Assembly: GCA_964579305.1 (NCBI GenBank)
Contig: CAZOGY010000004.1
Span: forward strand, 1-64,000
DNA: 64,000 bases
Reading direction: 5' to 3'
DNA from: JBCBWG01 sp964579305
GTDB lineage: Bacteria; Pseudomonadota; Alphaproteobacteria; Rhizobiales; Hyphomicrobiaceae
Part shown: positions 1 to 12,395 of the stretch, piece after piece
Layout: each line of letters opens with the position of its first letter
Position numbering within the stretch: position 1 is the first letter of the stretch
Notes under the pieces: generated by a model
Databases searched by the model: none
What the model was told of the DNA's origin: nothing
The model's input: the letters and a program-made list of their open reading frames with translations, nothing else
Program-made: the position numbers and the translations under genes

Positions 1-48
1 TGATTTGTAATCAGTGGGTCGGGGGTTCGAGTCCCTCAGCCGGCACCA
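1..48 (+). tRNA. tRNA-Thr(UGU), 3' part only
   Basis: The window opens inside a tRNA. The anticodon arm has a CTGA/TCAG-type stem with loop TTTGTAA, giving anticodon TGT (Thr). A T-arm with GGTTCGAGT follows, then the 3' acceptor strand and an encoded CCA ending at 48. The D-arm and the 5' acceptor strand lie before the window, so fold and identity rest on the 3' half only. Confidence 0.85.
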
Positions 49-296
49 ATGATTTTCAGCACGTTACAGGACTGCGAGTGCCAGGGTTGCTTGGCGTGGC
101 GACGTGTTGGGATGAAGTTTGCGGGACCGATGGCGTTGCGGTTTGGCGGAGCTGGCGGCGGTGGACGGGGCCGTGATCTAGATGGCCGTTGGCGTGGCCG
201 CGTGCAGCGACGCGCGGCGCCCTTTCTTGCTTTCTTATAGTCCCATCAGGCACAGCCAGGGCATCTTCAGTGATGGCGAGGCTCCTTCAGGTCTTT

Positions 297-665
297 TCAG
301 CGGGTTCGACCAGTCAGCGCATTCAATTCGCGCAACAGGACATCGGTCGGGCAAGGCTTTGTGAGGGGGTGTTGTCCAGAGAGGCCCTCGAAAGAGAGCG
401 GATGGGCTGAATATCCCGTCAGGAACAAGAACGGGACGCCTCGTTCCTGGAGAGCCATTGCAATGGGCTCGCTTGTGCCATCACGCCCCAAATTCATGTC
501 GAGAAGCGCGGCGTCCGGCGTTGCCGCTTCGAGTGCGGCGAGTGCATGCTGGACGGATGAGCAAGGCCCAACCGGCGAAAAACCCCACTCCTCGAGTTGA
601 GCCACCAAGTCCAGTGCAATCAGAATTTCATCCTCGACCACCAGGATCGTCGGAGACGTCTCCAT
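297..665 (-). CDS. single-domain response regulator (FAT-GUY-like)
   Basis: A stand-alone REC domain of 122 residues with no output domain. The acidic pocket is E11/D12, the probable phospho-acceptor is D56 in LLDMNLG, the switch Thr is T83 in PFLFLTGYS, and the conserved Lys is K103 in TKP. The PFxFxTGY stretch resembles the FAT-GUY class of regulators that work with HWE/HisKA_2 kinases in alphaproteobacteria. It starts 6 bp after the stop of the large hybrid kinase on the same strand. It is therefore almost certainly co-transcribed with that kinase and is a likely phosphorylation partner (inference). Confidence 0.9.
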   Translation of the reverse strand: METSPTILVVEDEILIALDLVAQLEEWGFSPVGPCSSVQHALAALEAATPDAALLDMNLGRDGTSEPIAMALQERGVPFLFLTGYSAHPLSFEGLSGQHPLTKPCPTDVLLRELNALTGRTR

Positions 666-671
666 AAATCC

Positions 672-4595
<3,924 letters not shown>

Positions 4596-4601
4596 AGGCA
4601 C

Positions 4602-5083
4602 CTACCGTGAACGAGCGACCGGCCCCGTCAATTTCATCTTGATACTGACTTTGCAGATATGGCTCACGCTTATGCCGATCCAACCTGTCTACATTTCCAT
4701 CTGTTCGCGTACAACACGCTAGAGAGAGCCCAGACGGCAGGAACCATTTGGACAAATTCGCGCACCCGGCGCGCATCGCTGTGCGCGTCCCGGGGTAACA
4801 CGCCAGGGGCTTGCGTTGAACAGGTCGTACCCAGGCACACTCTGCCTGCGAACGAAGACGCAGGACAGGCAAGTCCGCATCGTACGTTTGGCAGTCGGTG
4901 TACGGTTTCGCTTGCGCCGTACCCGATATTCCCGCGTTTGATTTGCTCAGTGAGACGAGCCACAGTTTAGGTTGGCCGTCTGTACGGTAGCGTACATTTT
5001 CGGACATGATTTGCACGGTTGGACACGGAATACCTGCGGCCTGAGCCATCCGGGCTCGCAAGAGGTTAAAGCTTGATCGCCAC
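4602..5083. other. intergenic region, 482 bp
   Basis: It separates the 3' end of the Crp/Fnr gene from the start of the hybrid kinase, both on the minus strand, so the kinase promoter should lie here. I see no convincing gene, no GGAAC-N16/17-CGTT motif and no clear terminator. Open frames in it have no recognisable protein features. Confidence 0.5.
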
Positions 5084-5794
5084 TCAGTCCGCTGACACGG
5101 CGTGACCGATCGCGCGCCCCCGGTAGGCGTCGACCATGCCGTAACAATCACAACTGAGCGCGGCCAGTCTCACCCGGTCTGCGACGACGATGCGTCCGCG
5201 TGAACGCGAAATGGCGCCGTCCTGCTCAAAGCGGTTGAGTGCTTCGGTGACCGATGCGCGACGCACACTGAGAATGTCGGCCAGAAACTCTTGAGTGAGC
5301 GCGATTGTATTGGTGTCTGCGCGATCGAGCATCATAAGCAGCCAACGCGCCAGACGTTGTCCGACCGCATGCGTGCCGTTGCACGCCGCCGAGATCATGA
5401 CCTGGTAGAGAAACACATCGGCATAGCGCTGAAGGAGGGTGGCGATGGCGGGCTTATTCGAAATCAGTTGTTGGAAAACCGGTCGTGGCATGACGTGCGC
5501 TGTGCCAGGCATTTGGACAATAAGGGTGGCCGGTGTCACCTCACCGCCGAGCAGTGCGGTGGTGCCCACGAAGCCTTCGCGCCCAACTGTCGCGACTTCG
5601 ATCTGATCGCCGGATGCGTATGTGGCCAGGACGGAGATGACACCGGTCGTGGGAAAAAAGATCCGGTCGAGTTCGTCTCCAGCGTCGCTGAGCTTGTCTC
5701 CTTGAACGAGGTCAAGATCGCTGCAAACCGCGATGAGGTCGCGACGCTGATCGGCGCTCATAAGGGCCAGCAGGTTGGTCGTTTCGATAGCCAT
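5084..5794 (-). CDS. Crp/Fnr-family transcriptional regulator
   Basis: 236 residues. An N-terminal cyclic-nucleotide-binding-type beta barrel spans about 10-125 (GDKLSDAGDELDRIFFPTTG, EVATVGREGFVG). A C-terminal winged HTH spans about 150-220 (LTQEFLADILSVRRASVTEAL). It lacks the N-terminal Cys cluster of Fnr, so oxygen sensing by FeS is not suggested, and the cNMP-contact residues are not clearly conserved. It belongs to the broad group of Crp-like regulators common in Rhizobiales. The ligand and targets cannot be read from the sequence. It stands alone between the kinase operon and the permease gene. Confidence 0.88.
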   Translation of the reverse strand: MAIETTNLLALMSADQRRDLIAVCSDLDLVQGDKLSDAGDELDRIFFPTTGVISVLATYASGDQIEVATVGREGFVGTTALLGGEVTPATLIVQMPGTAHVMPRPVFQQLISNKPAIATLLQRYADVFLYQVMISAACNGTHAVGQRLARWLLMMLDRADTNTIALTQEFLADILSVRRASVTEALNRFEQDGAISRSRGRIVVADRVRLAALSCDCYGMVDAYRGRAIGHAVSAD

Positions 5795-5958
5795 CCTGTT
5801 GTAACGGCGGGTCGCCGGAATCGTTGCTCGCCCGCGACCGCTTTTGCGGTTGAGATTGAGATTACGAATGCGCGGCCTGACTTTTCTGCCAACGCGCGTG
5901 GCAATGCTTTTGAGGCGTTTCGGCGAATGCTCAAGAACGCGCTGACAATAATATCAGG

Positions 5959-7119
5959 TCAGCTGACGCTATTCAGCAGCCATCCGATTGCGACCACCTG
6001 GGGAATGGTCAAAAGCGGCAATAGGAGTGCGGCTTTCAATCGGCCTGTGACCTGTTTGAGCACGAGGACCTCGGTGTAATCGGTTGCGGCGCCGGCCATC
6101 AGGAACGTGAAGGCGTTTCCGGGCGCTGCCGCGCGGTTCATCAGATCAGACGCAATCGGGACGGAGCCTTCCGAGCACACTTCGATCACGGTGGCCGCTG
6201 CCAAGGTCGCCAGCAAGCCGAAAACCGTTGGGCCAAACCAGGCTTGGAACGCCTCGGTCGGCACAGTCGCCTGAATGAGCGCGGCGATCACGATACCGAA
6301 AAAGAGCCAGCGCAGCACCATGCGGCTTGCCGACACCGATCGCTGCGCGACGTCCCATGCGAATGCCAGGTCGTAGCGCTGTGCGCGCAATCCCGCTTTG
6401 GCCTCGGCCCAGAATTGGAAATCGGCGGGCAGGTCAATGCGGTTTGGGTTCGGGCGGACCTTGCCTGCGCGTTCGAGTGCCTCCACGATCAAACCGGTCG
6501 CGAGCGCGATGATCAGAGAGCCCAGAACGAAAACCGCCATCCAGCCCCACCCCATCATCACACCGATGATGATCGTGAGGGAAAGGGAATTCCAGGGCGA
6601 CGCAATCAGGAAGGCAAACACCTGGCCGAGGCTTGCGCCGCGCTCATAGAGTTTCGCGCCAACCATCAAAACGCCGTGGTTGCAAAGATCAAGGAAGACG
6701 CCGGCGAGCACAGCACGGAAAACGCTCGCCGCTCCTTGATCGCGCCCGATGATGCCGATGACGAATTGCCGGGGCACGCGGTCGATGAGGCCAACGGCGA
6801 CCATGCCAATGAGTATGCCCCACCACATGACGTGGATCATATCGCGGACACCGTGGGCGAACACACCAAGCCCCCACGGCGCCTGGTGTCCTAAAACAAA
6901 CGACGCCGCATAGGCGACGGCTATGATCCCGCCGGAGCCCCACAGAAGCCAGTCGATTTGCAGATATCTGGCGCCAGCCGCGCTGGCGGTCCCGCCACAG
7001 CAGGACGCCATCGCGGGATTTTCGACGACCGCTTTCGGCGGTTGTTCATCAGACAAGCCGCCGCCGCAACAACCTGGGACGACGTGAGCTGCGCTGACGG
7101 GGCGATGTGCATCTTGCAT
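5959..7119 (-). CDS. permease of the ArsP/SO_0444 type with Cys-rich N-terminus
   Basis: 386 residues with about eight to ten predicted membrane segments in two halves, matching the DUF318 permease family (ArsP and SO_0444-type Cu/Zn efflux proteins). Supporting stretches are FLDLCNHGVLMVGAKLYERGASLGQVFAFLIASPWNS and VCSEGSVPIASDLMNRA, with a repeated glycine-rich half. The N-terminus carries two Cys-Cys-Gly-Gly motifs (GCCGGG and SCCGG), which would suit soft-metal or arsenic ligands. The likely role is inner-membrane efflux of a metal or arsenical; the substrate is inferred. There is no ArsR or metallochaperone neighbour in the window. Confidence 0.85.
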   Translation of the reverse strand: MQDAHRPVSAAHVVPGCCGGGLSDEQPPKAVVENPAMASCCGGTASAAGARYLQIDWLLWGSGGIIAVAYAASFVLGHQAPWGLGVFAHGVRDMIHVMWWGILIGMVAVGLIDRVPRQFVIGIIGRDQGAASVFRAVLAGVFLDLCNHGVLMVGAKLYERGASLGQVFAFLIASPWNSLSLTIIIGVMMGWGWMAVFVLGSLIIALATGLIVEALERAGKVRPNPNRIDLPADFQFWAEAKAGLRAQRYDLAFAWDVAQRSVSASRMVLRWLFFGIVIAALIQATVPTEAFQAWFGPTVFGLLATLAAATVIEVCSEGSVPIASDLMNRAAAPGNAFTFLMAGAATDYTEVLVLKQVTGRLKAALLLPLLTIPQVVAIGWLLNSVS

Positions 7120-7632
7120 GGGTAAGCTCCCTTATAGCCCACCATATGCACCTTCCAGCAACAGGAAGCTCAAGCGTTTCGTTTCAACGCCCACATCAGA
7201 CGATAGGCGCATGCGCCAGGCAGGGAGCAGATCACGTGATCAGGGCCAGCGCCCTTTCGGTCGGAGGTTGCTGTCGGCCGGGCGAAACGCGGTTGCCGCA
7301 CAACGCGTCTTGCGACAGCCACCTGGCAATCCGCGATGCGCGCGCGCCAGAAACTGGGTTCACGGGGCTGACGCAACCACCTATCGAGGGCCTTGCGAGC
7401 AGCGCGGGACGGCCGCCAAGAACCCGCGCGCGGGTCGCCGCGTTGCTGGTGAAAAAATAGAACCGTGAGGGCCGACAAAGACCGTCACTTGTTCATGGGC
7501 GCGCTCAGGATGCCAACCAAGCTGCCGCATTATCGACGTCGTTGATCCCGCGCCGGGTCGTCGCCTTCGCTGGCATTCTGCTCAGCCTGCCGACAACGGC
7601 TGTGGCGCTGGCGGCACAACTACGTCGGACAA
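7120..7632. other. intergenic region, 513 bp
   Basis: No intact gene is recognised. At about 7540-7660 the plus strand encodes a signal-peptide-like stretch (PRRVVAFAGILLSLPTTAVA followed by LAAQ) that stops at a TAG after about 38 codons. This may be a scrap of a secreted-protein gene lost beside the reverse transcriptase remnant. The rest shows no repeat, terminator or EcfG motif that I can support. Confidence 0.4.
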
Positions 7633-8469
7633 TTGGACGAACACACCCAAACTTCTAGATATGCCCCGAGTGCGGCCTTACGAGCTTTCCACAAGTTGTC
7701 ATGCTCGCGGCACGTCGAATTGCCGTTGCTCGTTGTCATGTTTGAGTGGTGCGTTGTGTACGTATTCGGCCAAACGACGTCGGATAGGCTCGAAGCTGAC
7801 TGTCATCGTTCGCATCGGACAGGTATGCCGTGCGGTTTGACGGCTGGCACGACGCTCGACACGGCCTCTAGTCGGCTTTGCCGCCAACGCCGTGAGTGGC
7901 AGGGCGTTTCCGGCATATGGTGCTTCCGCCGCCGGTTGCCCTCAGAAAAACAACGCACTCAAGACAGTATCACGGCCCCGACGTATCGCTTCGATCTCCC
8001 GACCCGTATCGTGAAGGCCAAGGGCGAGCGCCTGTTTCATTTGCGGTGCATGGATGACATCTTGGTTCTTGCACCTACGCGCTGGAAGCTGCGCCGCGCC
8101 ATTGTCGGTATCAGTCAATCTTTGACACAGCTTCAACTTACGAAACGCACGGACAAAACTCGCATCGGTCCGGTTTCCCGTGGTTTCGATTTCCAGGGTT
8201 ACCAACATCCGCGAGATCATTGGGAAAGCTGGCTTCTAAAGTCAGCCGCTCAGACACTCGCGGGCTTCGAAGGAAAACGCCTCAGGCTTTCTGAGCAAAT
8301 GCGCTGCGTGTCGGTGAAACGACGGGCAACGCTTGAGGTGCGTCTTGCGGCCTATAAACGCCGCTGGCTTTCATGGCTTACTGGGGGAGTAGTCGGTGTT
8401 GCGTTTATTAGCGAACCTCTTGGCCACGCTAACCGTCGTATCTTGCGTGCTGGCGGGTTCAGCGGGTAG
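7633..8469 (+). pseudogene. reverse transcriptase remnant (C-terminal part)
   Basis: Only the 3' part of this frame is recognisable. From about 8020 it reads like the catalytic half of a bacterial RT: LRCMDDILVLAPTRWKLRRA (the YxDD box with Cys, codon tgc, in place of Tyr), then TDKTRIGPVSRGFDFQGY (thumb-proximal motif), then the C-terminal RRWLSWLTGG. The first RT motifs (fingers and upper palm, about 200 residues) are missing and the preceding codons look unlike any protein. The Tyr-to-Cys change and the truncation indicate an inactive relic. The frame overlaps the start of the downstream surface-protein gene by 74 bp. The family matches RTs with APTRWKLRRA motifs rather than a typical group II intron protein, since no maturase or HNH domain is seen. 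Confidence 0.7.
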
Positions 8470-10987
8470 CGCCTGGGCACAGCTTGTCTGCAATGGGCAG
8501 ACTGTCGGCCCGGCGAACGATCAAGGTGATGCTTCTCCTGATGCTTCTCTGCCGTCCGCCGCATTCGTCCAGAACTCCCCCGGAGATACTCCGATATGTG
8601 GGTTCTCTAACCTCCCGGACAGCACGTACACGTCTCTTTCGAACGGAGGTGAAAGCACCCCCGCCAACTACGCTATTTTCATCTTATTACCGGACGACGA
8701 AGACGGGGCGGGTCCAGGCGACTCGCCTGTCGGCGATTATGCGCTGATCGCCGCGTTTGGGCCAAATCCGAACCCCGGCAACTCACAGCCGCAGGTCGCT
8801 CCTACGGTCACCTGCGTCGGGGCGGGTGCTAATGTGGCCAGACCCGCCCCCCCTGGCACTGCGGTCCGTGTGACGGTCCCAGTGGATGGTTCGTGTGATC
8901 TCTCCATTACGTTTGGCGGTGCGGCCCTTACCGGCGCAACGCTGAGCCGAGATATTACGGGCTACACACTCACATCTGGCACGTTTCTCGTGGCTGAGGA
9001 TACCACGCCCCCCGATTTGACGGCCGTCTCGATCGCGTCGAACAATGCCGACCCCACCGTGGCAACGCCGGGCGATGTGATCACGCTGACGTTCACGGCA
9101 ACTGAGGTGTTGTCTGCCACGCCGACCGTGACACTGGCCGGTCAGTCGGTGACCCCGACGAACACCGCAGTCAACACGTGGCGGGCCACCGCGACGGTCG
9201 ATGGGTCCACCCCGGCGGGCGCCGTCGCGTTTGCGATCACGAACTTGGTCGATGCCGCTGGCAACACCACCGCGGCCCCGAACAACACGACGACCACCAC
9301 AGACGGCAGCGCCGTCACGGTGGACAGTGGGCTGCCCACCGTGACCATTGCCGCGAACCCAACGGCCCTGTCGGCTGGGCAGACGTCGGCGGTGACGTTC
9401 ACGCTGAGCGTAGCCTCCACCAATTTCGAGGTCGGCGACGTCACGGTGGAGGGCGGCACGCTGAGTGCGTTCTCGGGTTCGGGAACAAGCTACACGGCGA
9501 CGTTCACCCCAACCGCCGGCAGCACAACCAACGGTGAGATTTTTGTGGCTGCCGCCACCTTCACGGATGCGGCTGGCAACGACAACGCGGCCTCGGCCGT
9601 CACCACGCTCACAGTCGATACCGTGGTGCCCACCGTGAAAATTACGGCACCCGCTGAAACGCGCGGGCCGTTCGAGATCCAAATTGCTTTCTCTGAGGCG
9701 ATGAGCGGGTTCGATGCTGCAGACATCACCGTGTCGAACGCCGTCGTCTCTCGTTTCTCTGGGAGTGGAGCAACATACCGAGCAACCGTTACGCCAACGA
9801 ATTCCACTGATCCGACATCGACGATCACGCTGTCCGTGGCTGCCGCAGTCGCAACCGATTTCGGCGGCACACCCAATGCGGCCTCGCAACAGGTCAGCGT
9901 TCGCTACATCAACGAAACGCTCGTCCGAGAGCGCACACGGCGGGTCATCGGGAACTTCATAGGGCGTCGCGCGAACAATATTGCGTCCGCAGAACCGGAT
10001 CTGACTAACCGTCTTCCGGGCTCAGGGGCAGGCGGCGACGGCAATGCCGTGTCGCTGACTAGCGAAGGGTCGCTGGACAACAACGTTGCTGCGTTGGCAA
10101 CCAGTTTCCGTCAAATCATGCAGGCCACGGCGGTCAATAAGCAAAAGCGCCTGCAGGACCTCACGGGCATGATGGCACTTGGCATGCAACGGCTGCCCGG
10201 CACGGTGATCTCGGAGACCGGCTTTGACGTGTGGATCAAAGGCAGCATATCGCGCACGGATCAAGACACGGCCAGCAGCAACTTCAGCCAGTTGAACATC
10301 GGCGCTGACTATCGCTTTAGTCAGGATCTGGTTGTCGGTTTGCTCGTCCAATTTGATTGGTCGGACGAGACAGACAGTACTGAGAACATCTCTGCCAGTG
10401 GCACTGGCTGGCTCGCCGGTCCATATTTGGTGGCCCGCCTGACGCAAAACCTGATCCTGGATGCACGAGCGGCATATGGTCTGTCCGACAACGAGGTCAG
10501 CCCCTTTGGGACATACGAAGATAGCTTCGACGCCTCGCGTTTGTTGGTCAGGGGCAAACTGACTGGTGATTTTGAGTACGCGTGGCTTCGTTTCGCACCT
10601 CACCTGGCGCTCATCTATTTCGAGGAAACGCAAGATGCGTACACAGATTCGCTTGACGTCTATATTTTTGGACAGACGGTGCGCTTGGGACGACTGACAT
10701 TTGGTCCTAAGGTTAGCGGCCATTATCGCTTCAACGACGGTCTGGTGATTGCGCCCCATATTGGCGTGACAGGCATCTGGGACTTTGAAGCGCCGAAAAT
10801 TGTTAATATCGGGACTGGCAAATCGGTGGGTGAAGAGGGCCTGCGAGCACGTGTTGATGCCGGCCTTGCATTGCAGATGACCGATGGGATCGCGCTTAAC
10901 GGCGAGGCCTTCTATGACGGCTTGGGCGCTGATGACTTTGAAAGCTACGGCGGGAGTTTGAAACTCACGATCCCACTTCAAAAATAG
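8396..10987 (+). CDS. secreted Ig-like repeat protein with C-terminal beta-barrel
   Basis: 863 residues, GTG start preceded by GGGGGAG. The signal peptide is about 1-28 (LLATLTVVSCVLAGSAGSAWA, cleaved before QLV). An unassigned N-terminal domain with paired Cys (LVCNGQ, PICGF, TVTCVG, SCDLS) runs to about 200. Two or three bacterial Ig-like domains follow (about 200-510; DTTPPDLTAVSIA, PTVTIAANPTALSAGQTSAVTF, AFSEAMSGFDAADITVSNA). The last 270 residues look like an autotransporter-type beta domain with alternating strands (GFDVWIKGSIS, LNIGADYRFSQDLVVGLLVQF). The C-terminus LTIPLQK lacks the usual terminal Phe/Trp. Likely role: outer-membrane-anchored adhesin-like surface protein. It sits directly behind the RT relic. 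Confidence 0.85.
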   Translation: MLRLLANLLATLTVVSCVLAGSAGSAWAQLVCNGQTVGPANDQGDASPDASLPSAAFVQNSPGDTPICGFSNLPDSTYTSLSNGGESTPANYAIFILLPDDEDGAGPGDSPVGDYALIAAFGPNPNPGNSQPQVAPTVTCVGAGANVARPAPPGTAVRVTVPVDGSCDLSITFGGAALTGATLSRDITGYTLTSGTFLVAEDTTPPDLTAVSIASNNADPTVATPGDVITLTFTATEVLSATPTVTLAGQSVTPTNTAVNTWRATATVDGSTPAGAVAFAITNLVDAAGNTTAAPNNTTTTTDGSAVTVDSGLPTVTIAANPTALSAGQTSAVTFTLSVASTNFEVGDVTVEGGTLSAFSGSGTSYTATFTPTAGSTTNGEIFVAAATFTDAAGNDNAASAVTTLTVDTVVPTVKITAPAETRGPFEIQIAFSEAMSGFDAADITVSNAVVSRFSGSGATYRATVTPTNSTDPTSTITLSVAAAVATDFGGTPNAASQQVSVRYINETLVRERTRRVIGNFIGRRANNIASAEPDLTNRLPGSGAGGDGNAVSLTSEGSLDNNVAALATSFRQIMQATAVNKQKRLQDLTGMMALGMQRLPGTVISETGFDVWIKGSISRTDQDTASSNFSQLNIGADYRFSQDLVVGLLVQFDWSDETDSTENISASGTGWLAGPYLVARLTQNLILDARAAYGLSDNEVSPFGTYEDSFDASRLLVRGKLTGDFEYAWLRFAPHLALIYFEETQDAYTDSLDVYIFGQTVRLGRLTFGPKVSGHYRFNDGLVIAPHIGVTGIWDFEAPKIVNIGTGKSVGEEGLRARVDAGLALQMTDGIALNGEAFYDGLGADDFESYGGSLKLTIPLQK

Positions 10988-11179
10988 TTTGTCGACCGCG
11001 TGCGCGCGGCCCAGGGGCCGCCGGCGGTCTGATTATCTGAATGAGGGATATGGGGCTCGCGCCCCGCGTCCTGCCGATGTTTGACTTTCCGCTGTCGGAG
11101 TAAGCGCGGTCTCGCTATCTGCTCAACGATCGCCCCAGCGTTAGCGTCACTGCCGGTCTGTCTGCGCAATTGTCGTATA

Positions 11180-11731
11180 TCATTCACTTTCCGCGTCAGG
11201 TTCGAGCAGGCGAATGATCGAGCGCACGGCCGCATAAAGCATGACGATCGTGGTGATTAACAGGCCACCAATTAATGAGCTGTAGCTGACGGTAAAGTAA
11301 TAAACGAACGCATACCACGCATTGAGTTGCTCGGACTCCTTTAGCGGCACATTCAAAAATAAAAGCAATAGCGTCGACGCCGACAACAGGATCGTGCAAA
11401 GCAACGCGATTTGGCTGATCCGTTGGAACTGAGCGCGTTCAAAACCTTGATCTAATGTCTGCGATAGCGATAAAACCGTGAGCATCAGTGCGAGAATCGT
11501 CGCTGAAGCGCCAAGTGCTGAGGACGCCAAAAATCGCGTGGTCGGCAAGATTGCCTCCAACAGCGCAATCGCCTCGGCGTCACCAATTCTCCCCATGCCC
11601 CAAGTGCTGAGAAAGATGAACACAGCGGCAAAAGCGCCAGCAACGATAGCGCGCCGCAGATCAATTCTCAAAATGTCTGATCCCAAATCGACAACATCGC
11701 GTCCAGGATAGTCACGTGTGCGGTCAGCCAT
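11180..11731 (-). CDS. small integral membrane protein, unknown function
   Basis: 183 residues with four predicted membrane segments (AIVAGAFAAVFIFLSTWGM, SALGASATILALMLTVLSLS, IALLCTILLSASTLLLLFL, SYSSLIGGLLITTIVMLYAA). A soluble loop in the middle contains LDQGFERAQFQRIS. I do not recognise a named family. It is the third gene of a minus-strand run behind the aldehyde dehydrogenase and a coiled-coil protein, 109 bp after the latter. It may therefore share the EcfG promoter at 13830-13854 and be a stress-induced membrane protein (inference). Confidence 0.75.
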   Translation of the reverse strand: MADRTRDYPGRDVVDLGSDILRIDLRRAIVAGAFAAVFIFLSTWGMGRIGDAEAIALLEAILPTTRFLASSALGASATILALMLTVLSLSQTLDQGFERAQFQRISQIALLCTILLSASTLLLLFLNVPLKESEQLNAWYAFVYYFTVSYSSLIGGLLITTIVMLYAAVRSIIRLLEPDAESE

Positions 11732-11840
11732 TATCTACAATTCCTTCCTTCGACCGTCGAAAATCCATGCACTTGAGCCGATGCCGGATTTTGCCGGCAC
11801 CGGGCTTGTTGTGGGCGTCCGGCAAGCGGCGGGCCCCGCC

Positions 11841-12365
11841 TTAATCCCGGTCGGTTTGCGTCCGCTCGGGGTCTTTATTGGCGCTTTGGTCGTCACGCTT
11901 ACGCGGAACCTTGTTTGATAAGGAAGAAACGGCACCACCGACGCGTTCACCGATGTCCTGCAATTGCGCCTGAAAGCGTTCGCGACCGCCTTTGAACGTT
12001 TTCTGCGTATCGGCATCGTCCATGTAATTGCGCACGCGCGTTTCCATCGATGCCAGTTGCTGGGAAACGCCGCGCCGCATTTCGTCCATCCGACGCTGAA
12101 GGTCATCGAAGACGGAGCCCTTGTGTGTTGCCGCCGTTTCGGACAACGCTTCTCTCGCATGTTCAAAATCATTGCGAAGAGCCATGTAGCGCGCCTCGAG
12201 TTCTTCGACGGCTTCTTGATCCTCAATCTCTTGGCTCATTTTGATCCGCGTCACGGAGGCTCCAAGGAGATCAACACGTTCGCCAAGATGATCGAGAACA
12301 GCTTGCTTGCCAGTTTCTTCCGTATCTGGCTTTGCGTCTTCGGTTATTACCTCGGTATTGCTCAT
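11841..12365 (-). CDS. coiled-coil protein, stress operon
   Basis: 174 residues from ATG 12365, which has AAAGG eight bases upstream; an in-frame ATG at 12395 lacks a site. The protein is hydrophilic and rich in Glu, Arg and Gln. It is predicted helical and coiled coil from about 20 to 130 (QEIEDQEAVEELEARYMALRNDFEHAREAL, DDLQRRMDEMRRGVSQQL). The C-terminus is disordered and charged (NKVPRKRDDQSANKDPERTQTDRD). No catalytic motif or membrane segment is seen and no family is recognised. It starts 31 bp after the aldehyde dehydrogenase stop, so co-transcription from the EcfG promoter is likely. Confidence 0.8.
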   Translation of the reverse strand: MSNTEVITEDAKPDTEETGKQAVLDHLGERVDLLGASVTRIKMSQEIEDQEAVEELEARYMALRNDFEHAREALSETAATHKGSVFDDLQRRMDEMRRGVSQQLASMETRVRNYMDDADTQKTFKGGRERFQAQLQDIGERVGGAVSSLSNKVPRKRDDQSANKDPERTQTDRD

Positions 12366-12395
12366 GGTTTTTACCTTTGGTTGGCATGGCTGCAC

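Noticed and set aside
5800..5830. GCAAC-N16-CGTT before the Crp/Fnr gene
   Set aside because: One mismatch in the -35 box and very close to the ATG; too weak to call an EcfG promoter.
7633..8469. RT fragment as part of an active diversity-generating retroelement or retron
   Set aside because: It lacks the N-terminal RT motifs, has a mutated YxDD box, and no template/variable repeat pair, Avd-like gene or msr/msd fold was seen.
8783..9889. Minus-strand 368-residue frame in the Ig-like gene
   Set aside because: Arg/Gly/Cys-rich antisense product of GC-rich repeat codons; no known domain.
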